From Elmis aenea (taxonomy: Eukaryota; Arthropoda; Insecta; Coleoptera; Elmidae), in NCBI GenBank assembly GCA_947652605.1, contig OX393576.1, positions 10,504,575 to 10,568,574 of the forward strand: a stretch of DNA of 64,000 nt, given 5' to 3'. Position numbers and translations under genes: made by a program. Positions 22,345 to 33,353 of the stretch are shown here, piece after piece; positions within the stretch are counted from its first letter, which is position 1, and each line of letters begins with the position of its first letter. The notes beneath the pieces are model-generated. The model was not told the DNA's origin. It worked only from the letters and a program-made list of their open reading frames with translations, and made no database searches.

Positions 22345-22458
22345 ATGGTACAGAATTTTAAACTTCTAAATGAGAAAATAAACAAAATGATTACTGAAGT
22401 CGAGAAGAAACAAGAGTTCATAAATAAATTGGTTCAACAGCACAAATTTAATTCCTGA
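22345..22458 (+). CDS. Tiny coiled-coil-like ORF, unknown
   Basis: A 37-codon frame has heptad-like spacing of hydrophobic residues among K, E, N and Q (FKLLNEKINKMITEVEKK). It could be a terminal exon, a gene fragment or chance. No splice acceptor is clear and I do not recognise it. Confidence 0.15.
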   Translation: MVQNFKLLNEKINKMITEVEKKQEFINKLVQQHKFNS

Positions 22459-23490
22459 AGTAGCATATTAAAACATTAAAAGCGTGCTGTTTTCTTTTTA
22501 ATTTACAGTGAATAGTTGTAACTGTATATTTCTGTAATTGCAGCTAAATGAATATAAAGAAATATTATGAATTTATTTTAAAAGCACAATAATTTTCGAT
22601 TATTTTGAAAGTTGTTGTCACTTTAATAATCTCTTAAACCATGACAATTAAAAATATATGATAAAAAATGTTCTTTGAATTGTTATAGACGACACAGAAT
22701 TTTTAAAAATTGTTTTAAATCCACAACATAATGTTAAGCTTGCCGTGAAAGTTTTTTCCATAATAAAATTTAACGCATCTCCGGAAGGTTTTTCCTATTT
22801 CCGTTCACTTTCATCCTTCCTCTCTACGTGTTTATTTAATATTTTATGAAACGCGTTTAGTTCGGCGTAATTCACTTCTGTTCCTTCATTTATATTCATT
22901 GATTCTTGTAGATTTAATTTCTGAATATTTACGACACTATTTCAGACTTTATACGAATAAGATTGTCTCTCGTGATAATGATTTGTAAAATACTTGCATA
23001 AGTGTGCTATAAAAGTGATCTAATAGCTTATTTAATGATCTTGTTTGTGAACTTTTGTGGAATATAACCAAATGTGCATTTTAAATTTTAATACGCGAAG
23101 CTCGATAATAAAGGGCAACATCTGTAGTAAGCAAAATATCATGTGATCTTGGGTCAAGATTATTTAAAATATTTAACTTGTATCCTTGTGTGCAGATACT
23201 GTAGGTCAAATAATACTTTTTTTTTTAGAAGATTTAATCATTGTCACTTTGGTCGTTCTTGAGAACAACGAAAATAATAATAATGTTTTGGAAGCTAAGA
23301 ATATCAATATTTGCAATAGCAAAATCAAGCTACATATTTGTAAAACTATGCCTGGTGCACATTTGTAATTTTGAGCCCCATTTTACTCATCAAAATTACC
23401 ATAAATTTTAATAAACTTTTTAGTAAAATATCTACACTTACTCGACATAATTTAAGTGTTTTAAATGTAAATATGATTAAGATTATAAAG
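22459..23490. other. AT-rich non-coding stretch
   Basis: No recognised gene or element. Confidence 0.35.
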
Positions 23491-23496
23491 CTGTTT

Positions 23497-24382
23497 AAAT
23501 TAAATTGGATGTGGCTATTTGCACCTACAATAGTATACAAATGTTCAAATAATCTGATTCTTTACACATATGAATGAATTTCATTTATCTAAATTCAAAA
23601 CTAAAGAAAAAAAGGGCTGTACCAGAACTCAGTTACACCCGGTATATACCTATACAGTAGGTGCAAATAGCCAATTATTTTTACCTCCTGTAGGTGCAGA
23701 TAGCCAATTATTCCTACCTACAGTAGGTGCAAATAGCCAATTATTCGTACCTATTGTAGGTGCAAATAGCCAATTATTCGTATTTACTGTAGGTGCACAT
23801 AGCCAATTATTCGTATTTACTGTAGGTGCACATAGGCAATTATCCGTACCTACTGTAGATGCAAATAGCCAATTATTCGTACCTACTGTAGGTGCAAATA
23901 GTTAATTTTTCTTACCTACTGTAGGTGCAAATAGCCAATTATTCGTACCTACTGTAGGTGCACATAGCCAATTATTCGTACCTACTGTAGGTGCAAATAG
24001 CCAATTATTCGTACCTACTGTAGGTGCAGATAGCCAATTATTCGTATCTACTGTAGGTGCAGATAACGAATTTTTCGTACCTACTGTAGGTGCAGATAGC
24101 CAATTATTCGTACCTACTGTAGGTGCAAATAGTCAATTATTCGTAACTACTGTAGGTGCAAATAGTTAATTATTCGTACCTACTGCAGGTGCAAAGCCAA
24201 TTATTCGCACCTACTGTAGGTGCACATAGGCAATTATTCGTACCTACTGTAGGTGCACATAGCCAATTATTCGTACTTTTTGTAGGTGCAAATAGCCAAT
24301 TATTCGTAACTACTTTAGGTGCAAATAACCAATAATTATTCGTACCTACTGTAGGCGCAAATAGCCACATCCAATTAAATTA
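23497..24382. mobile_element. Inverted-repeat element with internal minisatellite
   Basis: Both ends carry AATTGGATGTGGCTATTTGC, inverted relative to each other (left near 23501, right near 24350-24378). Between them is the minisatellite described next. The terminal phrase GGCTATTTGCACCTAC is the complement of part of each minisatellite unit, so the array looks grown from the element's own end. No coding capacity. Confidence 0.65.
23655..24365 (+). repeat. 33-bp minisatellite, about 22 units
   Basis: The unit is close to TACTGTAGGTGCAAATAGCC plus AATTATTCGTACC. I count about 22 units with 1-5 differences each; units near 24060 and 24185 are the most drifted. Because 33 is a multiple of three and the unit lacks stops in some frames, it gives repetitive open frames on both strands with an 11-residue period. 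These are not taken as genes. Confidence 0.9.
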
Positions 24383-25329
24383 GTTATATTTCAATTCAAA
24401 ACATTATCATACACATAACCTCTGTGAACACATTCATGCGACCCTTCTGGGTGTATAGAATCTTCGACCAAGGTCTCGACATCACTCAATCTCATGGATA
24501 GTACTATCAAAGCTATTTTTTAGAATGTAAAACCTAATTGACATTTAAGTACAAATTGCTTAGTAAATTGTTTAATGTTTCTTATCTCGTTCTTAGCTCA
24601 GTTTTATTTTAAATTGAAAAACGTTCTCGAAAACCGCGCTATAGAAAATATAAAGCGTAGAAACGAAGTCTAAATAAAGTTAATCAACATCGTATAGCTA
24701 TTTCAGACTTGATGGAGCCTGTAATAAAGATATTGCTGAATACGGTTCGTTACAAGTTGTGCGGGAAATTGAAAAGAACAGATTGACATGAACGGTGTGC
24801 GATGATTTTACGAACTGTGCTTGTATTTACATGAGAGTTTGCCTAACAAACGGGGAACGAACAGAATAAATGAAAAGATACCCTTAACGGCACATGAAAC
24901 AACCTGAAAACGCTTGAACGATGATGAATGGAACCGTTGTTACAAGAACTAAATGAAAAATTAAATTTCATTAAGCTATATTGCTACGAATGTATTGTGC
25001 ACAGAAGCTAATAATAGAAATAATTAATAAAAAGGACTATTTATAGAAACTGCCGTCTTTCAAAACTCGCTAAAATGAATATGTACAGACTTAATATTAA
25101 TTCTAGGTATTTGAAAACAGTATTACTGAAAGGGGTAATACTTTGTAAGTTATAACTACGTTAGAATAATTATAAGAATAATAAGAAGAAATCCTTATTT
25201 AGCTTTATGGCTAATTAATTCAACATAATTTACGTTCTGCTTATATAATTATCTGTTCAAATTCTTTTAGAATATTAATATTTAACATTTCTTAAATATA
25301 CTTTAAAAAATGTTAACAGCAAACTAAAT
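24383..25329. other. AT-rich non-coding stretch
   Basis: No recognised gene or element. Confidence 0.35.
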
Positions 25330-26225
25330 GCCTATACAAAGAAGCAACAAACTGCATAATAAATAAAAACATGAAATCAGAGGCTTTTACAACACGAGAT
25401 GGAGTGAGACAAGGAGGAAGCTTCAGCCCATTGCTATTTATTACTTACATGGGATGAACTAAGTAGAGAAACAAAACAAAGAACAAAACCCATCTATCTA
25501 TATTGGATACAGACAACTGGAATGTATTGATATATCAGATCGCAGATGATATAGCTATCATGGCAGGAAGTCAAAGGGACCTAGAAGAAAACTTAAATAT
25601 CTTGAACCAAGCATTAACGGAAAACGGAATGAAAATTAACAAAAATAAAACTAAAATCATGCTAGTATCGAACGAAAAAGATTTAATACAAATTAGAGTG
25701 GATGAAGAACTAATAGAACAAACTAGCTTGCAATAGTTGGGCATTATGTTAGATGAAACAGGAAACAAGATATTGAACTGAATAATTAAATACAAAAGAG
25801 TATATTATGGAATGAGTAAAGGACTAATAAACAAAAGAGAAATCTTAAAAGAAACAAAAATGTAAGGATATAAAACAATCTACAGACCAATTCTCACATG
25901 TGGCTGCGAAACATGGGTGTTATATAAAAAAAGACAGAGTAAAATTAGAGCAGCCGAGATGAAATACTTAAGAAGTGTGAAAGGAGTAACAAAAAACGAT
26001 AGAATTAAAAATGTCCAAATAAAAGAAGAATTAAAGATAGAATCCATAGAAGAATTTATAGAACAAAGACAAGTAGGGTGGTGGGGACACTTACAAAGAT
26101 TGGACAGCTCAATACCAGTTAAAAGAATATGGGAAAGCAAAATTCCAGGTATAATAAAAAGAGGTAAACCAAACGAAAGGTGGGACAACGTAATTGGAAA
26201 AATCCTAAAGGAAAAAGGGTAAATG
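25330..26225 (+). mobile_element. RTE-like LINE fragment, plus strand
   Basis: Broken frames give, in order, TRDGVRQGGSFSPLLF (fingers/palm), YQIADDIAIMA (the ADD catalytic box with I for F/Y), NGMKINKNKTKIM, TCGCETWVL, EMKYLRSVKGVTKNDRIKN and QVGWWGHLQRLDSSIPVKRI. Internal stops at about 25460 and 25736 make it a pseudogene. It is a different subfamily from the GSETWTLTNK copies. Confidence 0.8.
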
Positions 26226-26379
26226 CAAAGAATCTAGCACAGAATAGAAAGGAATGGAATTTTTTTGTAAAGAGATAGTTTTAGAAGGATGGAAAAACTC
26301 CACCCTTATACCCCATGGGTAAAATAGGGAATAGATTATATATAATATTAAATACCTAACTTTATGCAGAGTTTTTAAG

Positions 26380-26560
26380 ATTTTGTAATATATGGCGGGT
26401 GTTTAATTTCACAGGTAATTCATAAAAAATCTTGATCCCTTAATAGTACAAGGTGTTCTGCGTATTTGTTTTTGTTAAGTTCCGCATTATTAAGTCGTTT
26501 TTGGTCCTAGTGAATAAAATTATTCGTTTTGTATTAAATATTTAGTAATGTAACGTCATG
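26380..26560. repeat. Dispersed repeat shared with 52490-52570
   Basis: The phrases CTTGATCCCTTAATAGTACAAGG and GTATTTGTTTTTGTTAA have close matches near 52510-52555 (CTTGAGCCCTTTGTAGTACAA). Family unknown. Confidence 0.4.
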
Positions 26561-26569
26561 ATAACACAA

Positions 26570-27590
26570 CCAGGTAAACCTCCACACGAAGCCACGTCCT
26601 ATAGACCAATTTCACTGTTACCTATCATGACTAAACTCCTCGAGAAAATGTTTCTTAAGAGAATGCAACTTTGAAAAAATAATCTGATTTTAAATGACTA
26701 ATTTGGATTTAGTTATTAACACTCCACATTTTATTCTTGAGGCTTTCGCGGCCGTTATCCATAATACAATCTTGGTTTCCGGGTTTGGAACCGCATCTTC
26801 TATATTTAGAAGTAGTTGACGTTTCGACCATTGTGTCTTGGTCTTTTTCAAAACGACTCCACAGTTGACCAGTTCATAGGATAACTAATATAATTGAAAA
26901 TGTATTAGAAGACGAAAGAGTTTTTTCAACAGTATTTCTGGATGTGGCGCAAGCATTTGATAGGGTTTGGTAAAAAGGACTGCATCAAAAATTAAAACAT
27001 ATCCTTACCAAAAAATATACAGAAATTCTAATGTCTTATTTATCAGAGATATGTTTTAGGATCAAGCAGGAAGATGCCAACTCTGTTCCTAAAGAAATTA
27101 AAGCTGGAGAGCCACAGGGTAGTGTCTTGGGTCCAGTCTATTACCTACTCACTTGTGATCTCCCAGAACTAGAAAATACCACAATAGCTACTTTTGTTGA
27201 TTATACTGCCACTCTAACTGTTGGAAAAAGCAACGAAGAAACAACAAACAAGCTGCAAGCAGTCAGTTATAAATTTCAAAGCTGGTCAAAAAGGTGGAGA
27301 ATAAAACTTAACGAAATCAAGTCAGTCCATATTGACTTTAACAACAAACGGACAGAACATGCTCCGGTAAACACGAATTGTCAGATAATACCATACGCCA
27401 ACACAGCCAAATACCTCGTCTTAACACTTGACACTAAACTTCGTTGGAAAACTCATGTAGAAAAAAAAAGAACAGTTGGGTATTAGATCTAAAAAATTAT
27501 CTTGGCTAAACCTAAAAGTACTAGCCATGCCATGGAACACAACATCCAAGAGACAAAACTAGGAGGGCTAGATCATGTGTGAATGGGGAA
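26570..27590 (+). mobile_element. Jockey-like LINE fragment, plus strand
   Basis: Broken frames encode QPGKPPHEATSYRPISLLPI, FLDVAQAFDRVW, then GEPQGSVLGPVYYLLTCDLP, ATFVDYTATL at the FADD position, and WRIKLNEIKSVHI. It aligns along its length with the Jockey-like copy at 55544-56845. Loss of the ADD pair (VDY) and several stops mark it as dead. A 127-bp retroposed unit (26729-26855) interrupts it. Confidence 0.82.
26729..26855 (-). mobile_element. Short retroposed unit 1 (Penelope/retrozyme-like?)
   Basis: The insert interrupts the Jockey-like frame and is flanked by the direct repeat ACTCCACA (26721-26728 and 26856-26863). Read on the minus strand it holds GACC, a 10-base loop, GGTC, then GAAACGTC, and further on GCGGTTCCAAACCCGGAAAC and GGCCGCGAAAGCC. 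The last parts match the units at 30651-30878 and, in part, 58974-59069. No protein is encoded. The class assignment is inference. Confidence 0.6.
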
Positions 27591-29200
27591 AATGAGAAAT
27601 GATACATATTTAAACTTTCTCTTGTGTGTGTGTTTTTTTTTTTAATGAAATAAGTAAACGTTAGATCAAAGTGTCCTTGAAGAGTATTAGCTTATTCCAA
27701 CCATCATGACGTCGTTTATTTTGCAAATAAAAGTTTTAACGATAGCAGCGTTCTTTCTTTGTTTTTTCTTATTCCTGTGAAATTTCTATTTTTAACTTTG
27801 TTCACAATTTTAGCGCCTGCGGTTATTTTTTAACTTTTCTTGCGGAAATCTCTTGAGCACATCTTTAATAACATGTAAACTCGCTATGAAAAGTTATTTT
27901 TAGCAAAATTAATTTTAATATCGAGAAAGATCAAACTTTTTAAAATCTTACCGTGAAAGAAGAGAAGAATTATATTAATTATTCATCTTGAAGTTGTAGG
28001 TCTTTTAGATGTATTTATAAGGAGTTCCTGAATTTTTAAAAAACGTTTGACGTAGAAGCACGTTTAATATTTATATAAAGCTCTTACGTCTTTATAAATA
28101 CATTATAAGATGTACGATGTTATCCAAAGAGAACAGGGGTTCACCGAATGTAGATAAAATTTAAAACACTTTATATTTTTAGGTATTATAAAAGCAGAAA
28201 TGTCTAAATTGATGTACATTTTTTAGAGCAGGTTAGAATAATAATTACGATGCTTAGACACATTTAAAGATGACAAGATGCAAGAATAATAAAGATTTGA
28301 CTAGAAAGTAATATAGGTAGTCGAAAAAAGTACAAATACTACGTATGGCGAAAGTAAAAAGTGCAGACTATAAGCCTTTGCACTTTTTCCATTTTGACCA
28401 CAAATTAAATATCGTATTAAAAGGCTAATAATCCTAAATTTGGCCATAAATAATGTGTACAAAAAGTTTGAAGCTATTTACTTTAGTTTCTAGCTCTTAA
28501 GCTAAGCAAGTTTCCTTGCAAACTTTTTTCGAAACATTTCCATTACATAATTTTATTCAATTATAGACATAACTTTCGATATTTCCTTATAAAAACGTCG
28601 CATTGAGAACCATCTTTGACATTTACATACATATTGCACTTTCGCTTAAAATACTCAAGATACTTACACTGCTTTGTATCATAATAGATACAAATTTATG
28701 TAAAAAATATTCCTTAAACCCGTATTCATTTCCATGTTCAAGGATATTTTCGCTTAATTTCGCAAATTTATAACATCGAAAGTGATTTATTTTTGTCAAA
28801 ACGTCCAGAAATAAAAACGACGAATCACAAACGAAATAAAAAACATTACTTTATTTATTTTAATTTCTTTTAAAATATGGACAATTCCTTGATGAGTATT
28901 TTATACTATAAATATTTAAAAAATGATTGTATTTACTATGAGAATGTATTGATATGAAGAATATGGAATATCAGAGACTTTTAAAGATAATATTATTAAA
29001 TTAGTAGTATGTAAGTATAACTAAGTGTAAGGATAACGCGAAAAAATTATTTGTAAAGTAATCTTACATTGTAAAGCATAAATTACTTAATGCGGATTGG
29101 ATTAGGTAAAGTTAGAGCTAAGGTAGAAAGTTGGATTGATTTAGAGGTATTTAAGATGCTTTTAACGAGGATTATAGATAGGTCCTGAAAATTGTTTTCA
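27591..29200. other. AT-rich non-coding stretch
   Basis: No recognised gene or element. Confidence 0.35.
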
Positions 29201-29204
29201 GTAG

Positions 29205-29990
29205 CAATATAACAAGTGCATTGAAAATTATCGATGATTTTTGGTAGATATGCCCGAATGCAAGTTGAGCTGAAACAAATACGAGTGCACGAAGTGCACG
29301 TGTGATTTTTTCTGATTCAACTTGCATGAATAAAGATTTGTCAAAAATTATACATTTTTTGTAATGCACGAGTTAAATTTTGTCAGAAAATTTCATTCAC
29401 CTACCTGTCAAATTTTACAAGTACTGTCAGGTGGTGCGTCAGGGGTGTGGTTTAATCTATATTAAAGTTACGCTACTGGTCGCCGAAATTCGTCAAGAAA
29501 TTATCAAGACCAAAATATTTAATTCCTTCTTCAAATTTATATTTTCGGCCAATCACAAACTCAGCTTTCTTAGAAACGACCAATAAACGCATAAAAATCT
29601 GTTAATTGCGAGAAGGATATTATCAGTGTATGATTATGTTTATTGGTCGTTTTTAAGAAAACTGAGTTTGTTATTGGTCGAAAACGCAAATTTGACAGGA
29701 TGATCAACATCTGACAGGGGAATGTAAAATTATTACCGTGTAATAATGATCCTATTGGTAGTCTCTAGAAGATTTAAGATTAGTGATTGGTTGAAAACGC
29801 AAATTTAACAGGCGAAGGAAATTTTCTGTTAAATATATTTTTGGGTAATGACTTCAAAAGCCATCCGTAAGCAAATTAGATGATGGTGTATTATATTCTT
29901 AGTTAAATGATGAACTACTACGACCAAAAACACTTTTTTAATGCATGAGTAGTAAGCCAATTTAAATTTTACTTTCATTTCACTTTGCAG
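29205..29990. mobile_element. Composite inverted-repeat (MITE-like) region
   Basis: Two palindromes are visible. One, at 29259-29329, has ATGCAAGTTGA and TCAACTTGCAT around CGAGTGCACGAAGTGCACG. The other, at about 29544-29682, has CAATCACAAACTCAG through CGACCAATAAACG and its complement. The phrase GAAAACGCAAATTT-ACAGG is repeated near 29682 and 29803. No coding region or certain boundaries. Confidence 0.45.
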
Positions 29991-30047
29991 TTATTTGCGA
30001 GCAGAAATCGACGCTAGATTAAAGTAAACAAAAAAATAGCACTGTAC

Positions 30048-30243
30048 CTCTAACACATGGATGATTTTCTAAAAAGTCTGCGCGTAGATTCCGTAAACTA
30101 GAAACCTTCTCGAGTTCTTCAGGTCCTTCGATTGCAGAGAACACTGACGCTCCCAGAATCAGGAGGAAGATGTATCCCGCGAGGAACAACACAAACCTCA
30201 CCACCCTTCGGCCAATAAGAGCCATGCCGGATGGTCCTGCAAC
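30048..30243 (-). CDS. Two-pore-domain K+ channel exon (proximal)
   Basis: The exon encodes RRVVRFVLFLAGYIFLLILG (first membrane segment), then ASVFSAIEGPEELEKV (start of the K2P extracellular cap) and ends NHPCVRG. The donor is at 30047-30046 (AGAG|GTACAG), splitting the glycine codon in phase 1 exactly as in the exon at 873-1155. A candidate acceptor, TTTTCAG, precedes 30243; the frame is also open through it, so the exon could begin further upstream. The first methionine is at 30225. Segments 2-4 and the pores must be on later exons. It is the first exon of either an isoform or a paralogous channel; subfamily not assignable. Confidence 0.72.
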
Positions 30244-30638
30244 CTGAAAATCAGTCCCGTCAGTTTGGAGTACAATTATAAACTCGAAATATGTAGATTG
30301 AATCTCTTAAACAACCACATTTTTTTTCTCAAGGCAGTTTTATAACGCGGAAACGTAAAATTACGATTTTATGGAAGCAAAAACAATAAAAAGCTCAATT
30401 TGGAAATAATAACCACTGACATAAAATTTTCACAATGAAGATGCTTAAATTTTTACGGTCTTTTAAAGTTTTATTACCTAATGCAAAACTCGAGTTTTGT
30501 GATCGCGTTATGCTGCACCAAAATTGAAGTCAAAGCGAAGCAAAATTGAATTGTTCGATATTAGCAACAATTAACAAAAAAAAATCGAAATAAAGTTGTT
30601 TGTGGCCATTTACTACATAGCCTAAAATCAGTTTTAAG
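30244..30638. other. Upstream of the proximal channel exon
   Basis: No gene or element recognised; may hold an intron or promoter of the channel gene. Confidence 0.35.
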
Positions 30639-30650
30639 TATACAGAGTGT

Positions 30651-30878
30651 ATATAAGTTGTTTCCGGGTTGGAACCGCGTCGAAGGTTATAACCGACGTT
30701 TCATCTTCTTTTATCGGGGAAATCTTCAGGGTTGTTGGTTAAACAGCAGCCAACAACCCTGAAGATGTCCCCGATAACGGAGGACGAAACGTCGGTTATG
30801 AAGAAACCTTCGACGCGGTTCCAACCCGGAAACAACCTATATACATTGGACATCGGCCGCGGAAGCCTACAACATAGA
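30651..30878. mobile_element. Short retroposed unit 2, inverted dimer
   Basis: The insert is bounded by a perfect 12-bp direct repeat TATACAGAGTGT (30639-30650 and 30879-30890). About 185 of its 228 bp form a near-perfect palindrome (30656-30841) of the unit GTTGTTTCCGGGTTGGAACC ... CAGGGTTGTTGG, head to head. On the plus strand the right arm reads CCCTGAAGATGTCC, a loop, GGAGGACGAAACGTCGG. A tail with CATCGGCCGCGGAAGCC follows. The open frames across it are on both strands and are not considered genes. Confidence 0.7.
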
Positions 30879-31191
30879 TATACAGAGTGTTTTGTTTCTG
30901 CGTACCGATACGCAACAACTTTGTTTCTCAAAAGCAACTCTCTGTATAATAATTATTTTTCAGATTTTAACTTAAATTATTTTTTGAAAACGCATAAGCT
31001 TTTCTGTACCAAAAATCAATCGTTTCTGAATAATTTACATATAAAAAAAACTATTAATAGGAACAGGAATTTAAAAAAAATAATACTCCTAATAATTAAC
31101 AGTTTAGCAATGTCGGAAGGAATTCTTTTAAAACTTTTATTGACAATACTGTCATAGTGGTTGCTGGCTAGATAATGTTTTATAATAATAC

Positions 31192-31283
31192 ACAGGGTGT
31201 TTTTAATACCCAGTCAATTTGGATAAATTTCAAACACGAAAAAGCCAATTTTTTAAAATGGAAATAGTTTTAATGGTATATTG
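31192..31283. repeat. Solo CACAGGGTGTTTTTAAT end
   Basis: One terminal motif of the TACAGGGTG type immediately left of family E. No partner seen. Confidence 0.35.
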
Positions 31284-31433
31284 TACAGGGTGGTCCAAAT
31301 TCGACGGGATTACATGTGTATCCCGCTTAATATTTAAGATAGAGAAACGGTTAAATTACCAAAACTGTGCAGTTTTTTGGGACGATAAACCATTTTCAAA
31401 AATATACATCATTCCCGGTTTTTGAGTTATGTA

Positions 31434-31545
31434 AGGTTTGTTCCAACAGGCTTGCTGACTGTGCGGCGCACTATCAGGAGTGTGCGCAGTATCAATATCG
31501 CGTTCCAACAAGGATCGGTCTTAAACTGCTTGTTGGAACAAACCT
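31434..31545. mobile_element. Small MITE, AGGTTTGTTCCAACA ends
   Basis: The ends AGGTTTGTTCCAACA and TGTTGGAACAAACCT are perfect inverted repeats about 112 bp apart, with GTA on each side. It lies inside the left arm of family E. Confidence 0.6.
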
Positions 31546-31845
31546 GTAGTAGATATATATTGTTGTTTATCTGATGTTCAAATATTCACAATATTTATCA
31601 CAACAACAAATTAAAAAACCTTCTTAACTTGTACCACATGAGTTTTAAAAGGTTTTACAGCTTGCTTTTTTTCAGCCTACTGTGTTTTCCTTTGCAAAAA
31701 AAACTAAAAAACCTCCGTTACTTGTGTTTTATTAAGAATAACTTCATCAACCCTGATATACTTGGAATGGGAAAAAAATAAGGAATTCAATAGGCCATAG
31801 CCAACTATAGCTTCCATTTAAAAAAAGGTAAGTTTGTGTCATAAC

Positions 31846-33030
31846 CAGGGACTAAAAACGGAAAAAATTCCGTTCGTTTCTGTTCGGAACGAAAACGAAA
31901 TATATCGTTTTCGTTCTTTTCGTTCTAACCGAAAAAATTCTTTTTTCGTTTCCGTGAACCGAAATAATAACGGTTAAAACCGGTTTTACAATTTTGTTGT
32001 TGTCAAAAAATCATTTTTTTTCTAGTCACCACAACCCTCTATAAATACGATAACAATATTTGCGTCTCAACTAAAATATAAACGATGACGATGGGGTTTC
32101 ATGCTCACGGACAGCATATTTTAGACTGGCGAACCATCGCCATATTAAATTTACCAAATCGTTAAATACATTAAATTTAACCATTTTATTAAGTTTAACA
32201 CCCGTAAGGTGCAAAAACACAACGTGATTAGGTTAAATTAGACACACGATCTTTATCTAAAAATATGAAAATATAGCAAGTGCTGTTTTAAATTTGTTTT
32301 AGTAGGTACTAAAAATCTATGCATTTGACTTAAATAAGATCCTGCTGTAATTATTTAAAAATACAAAAGAATGAATTCAAGTGGATAATTTACTAAATGT
32401 TATGAATAAAAAAGATATTTAAAAAAAACTTATATTAACTTGAAATATACTTTAACTTTATAGTTTGTACATACCATACAATATACATTTTCACATTCCG
32501 TTTAAATCTTACTAGCAACACATCTTCCAATAAATCTTCTTTTACATTAGTCCTATTCGAAGTAAGAATAAATGTTACTATTATTATGTCTAAACGCAAA
32601 TAAAACATACACATTGATAATATATATCCAATCAAGTGTATATTCTATATTGATGATCTAAAAAACAAATTAGAAATAAAGAATATCTGTACCGTTAATT
32701 GTGTTACACGAAATTGCAAGTATAAACAATAAAGTTGTTAATACATATTCACGTAAATATATGGAGAAAAGTGAAGCTCACTTATTTCAAGTGAGATTTT
32801 TTACTGCCTCGTGGAGTCTCCCCAGCACAGAAGGTAAATTCGCGTTTGTGTTTAACAAATAAAATTGAAATAGCGACAAAACCGGTTAAAACCGGTTTTG
32901 GAAAATATTTATTTCGTTTTCGTTCTTGAACGAAAAATAATAATTTCGTTTTCGGTTTCGTTTTCGTTCTTAAAAAAAATTCGGTTAATTTCGTTTAAAG
33001 TTTTCGTTTTCGTTCCGTTCTCAGTCCCTG
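31846..33030. mobile_element. hAT-derived element F, copy 1
   Basis: The ends are CAGGGACTAAAAACGG and CGTTCTCAGTCCCTG, flanked by the exact 8-bp duplication GTCATAAC (31838-31845 and 33031-33038). Sub-terminal regions are rich in drifted CGTTTTCGTT repeats and contain AAAACCGGTT palindromes. A minus-strand open frame at 32635-32435 (RTNVKEDLLEDVLLVRFKRN) resembles the very end of hAT transposases. A near-identical copy is at 59756-60913. Confidence 0.88.
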
Positions 33031-33353
33031 GTCATAACTTATTAACGGCGAGCGTAATTTTTTTTTTAAGTTTATGCTAAAAAAATTCTCGATAATTTGA
33101 GTTTTACATAATATCTAAAAATAATCTCCACCATTTTTGTCGATATATCCCACAATAACGGAGGTATGGCACATTATTAATTTGACAAAAAAATACTTTT
33201 TTTCTAATAACTCAAAAACCAGAAACGATAGAATATTTTTGAAAACGGGTCGAGCTTTTCTTAAAAACTGCACATTGGTAACTTAACCGTTTCTCTATTT
33301 TGAATATTAAGCGAGATACCCATGTAATCCCATAGAATTTGGACCACCCTTTA

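Larger units (their letters stand above)
31284..33353. mobile_element. Palindromic family E with two nested insertions
   Basis: The left end TACAGGGTGGTCCAAATTCG and the right end GAATTTGGACCACCCTTTA are inverted, and the arms share GAGAAACGGTTAAATTACCA-like sequence next to both ends (to about 31437 and from about 33175). The element is split by a 112-bp MITE (31434-31545) and a 1185-bp hAT derivative (31846-33030). A solo arm of the same family is at 36151-36310. Confidence 0.7.

Noticed and set aside
23655..24365. CRISPR-like regular repeats
   Set aside because: The units are contiguous 33-bp tandem copies without unique spacers, in eukaryotic DNA. It is a minisatellite.
23570..24370. Repetitive protein genes on both strands of the minisatellite
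   Set aside because: Unit length 33 bp is a multiple of three and lacks stops in some frames, so open frames arise on both strands by chance.
30742..30830. Active hammerhead ribozyme
   Set aside because: The CTGAAGA ... GAAA core layout is suggestive, but there is an extra base after CTGAAGA, no proper UH cleavage site after stem III and no matching stem I. Kept only as a question in the findings.
32435..32635. Independent small gene, also at 60350-60550
   Set aside because: Both copies lie at the same place inside hAT-derived element F and resemble the end of a hAT transposase.
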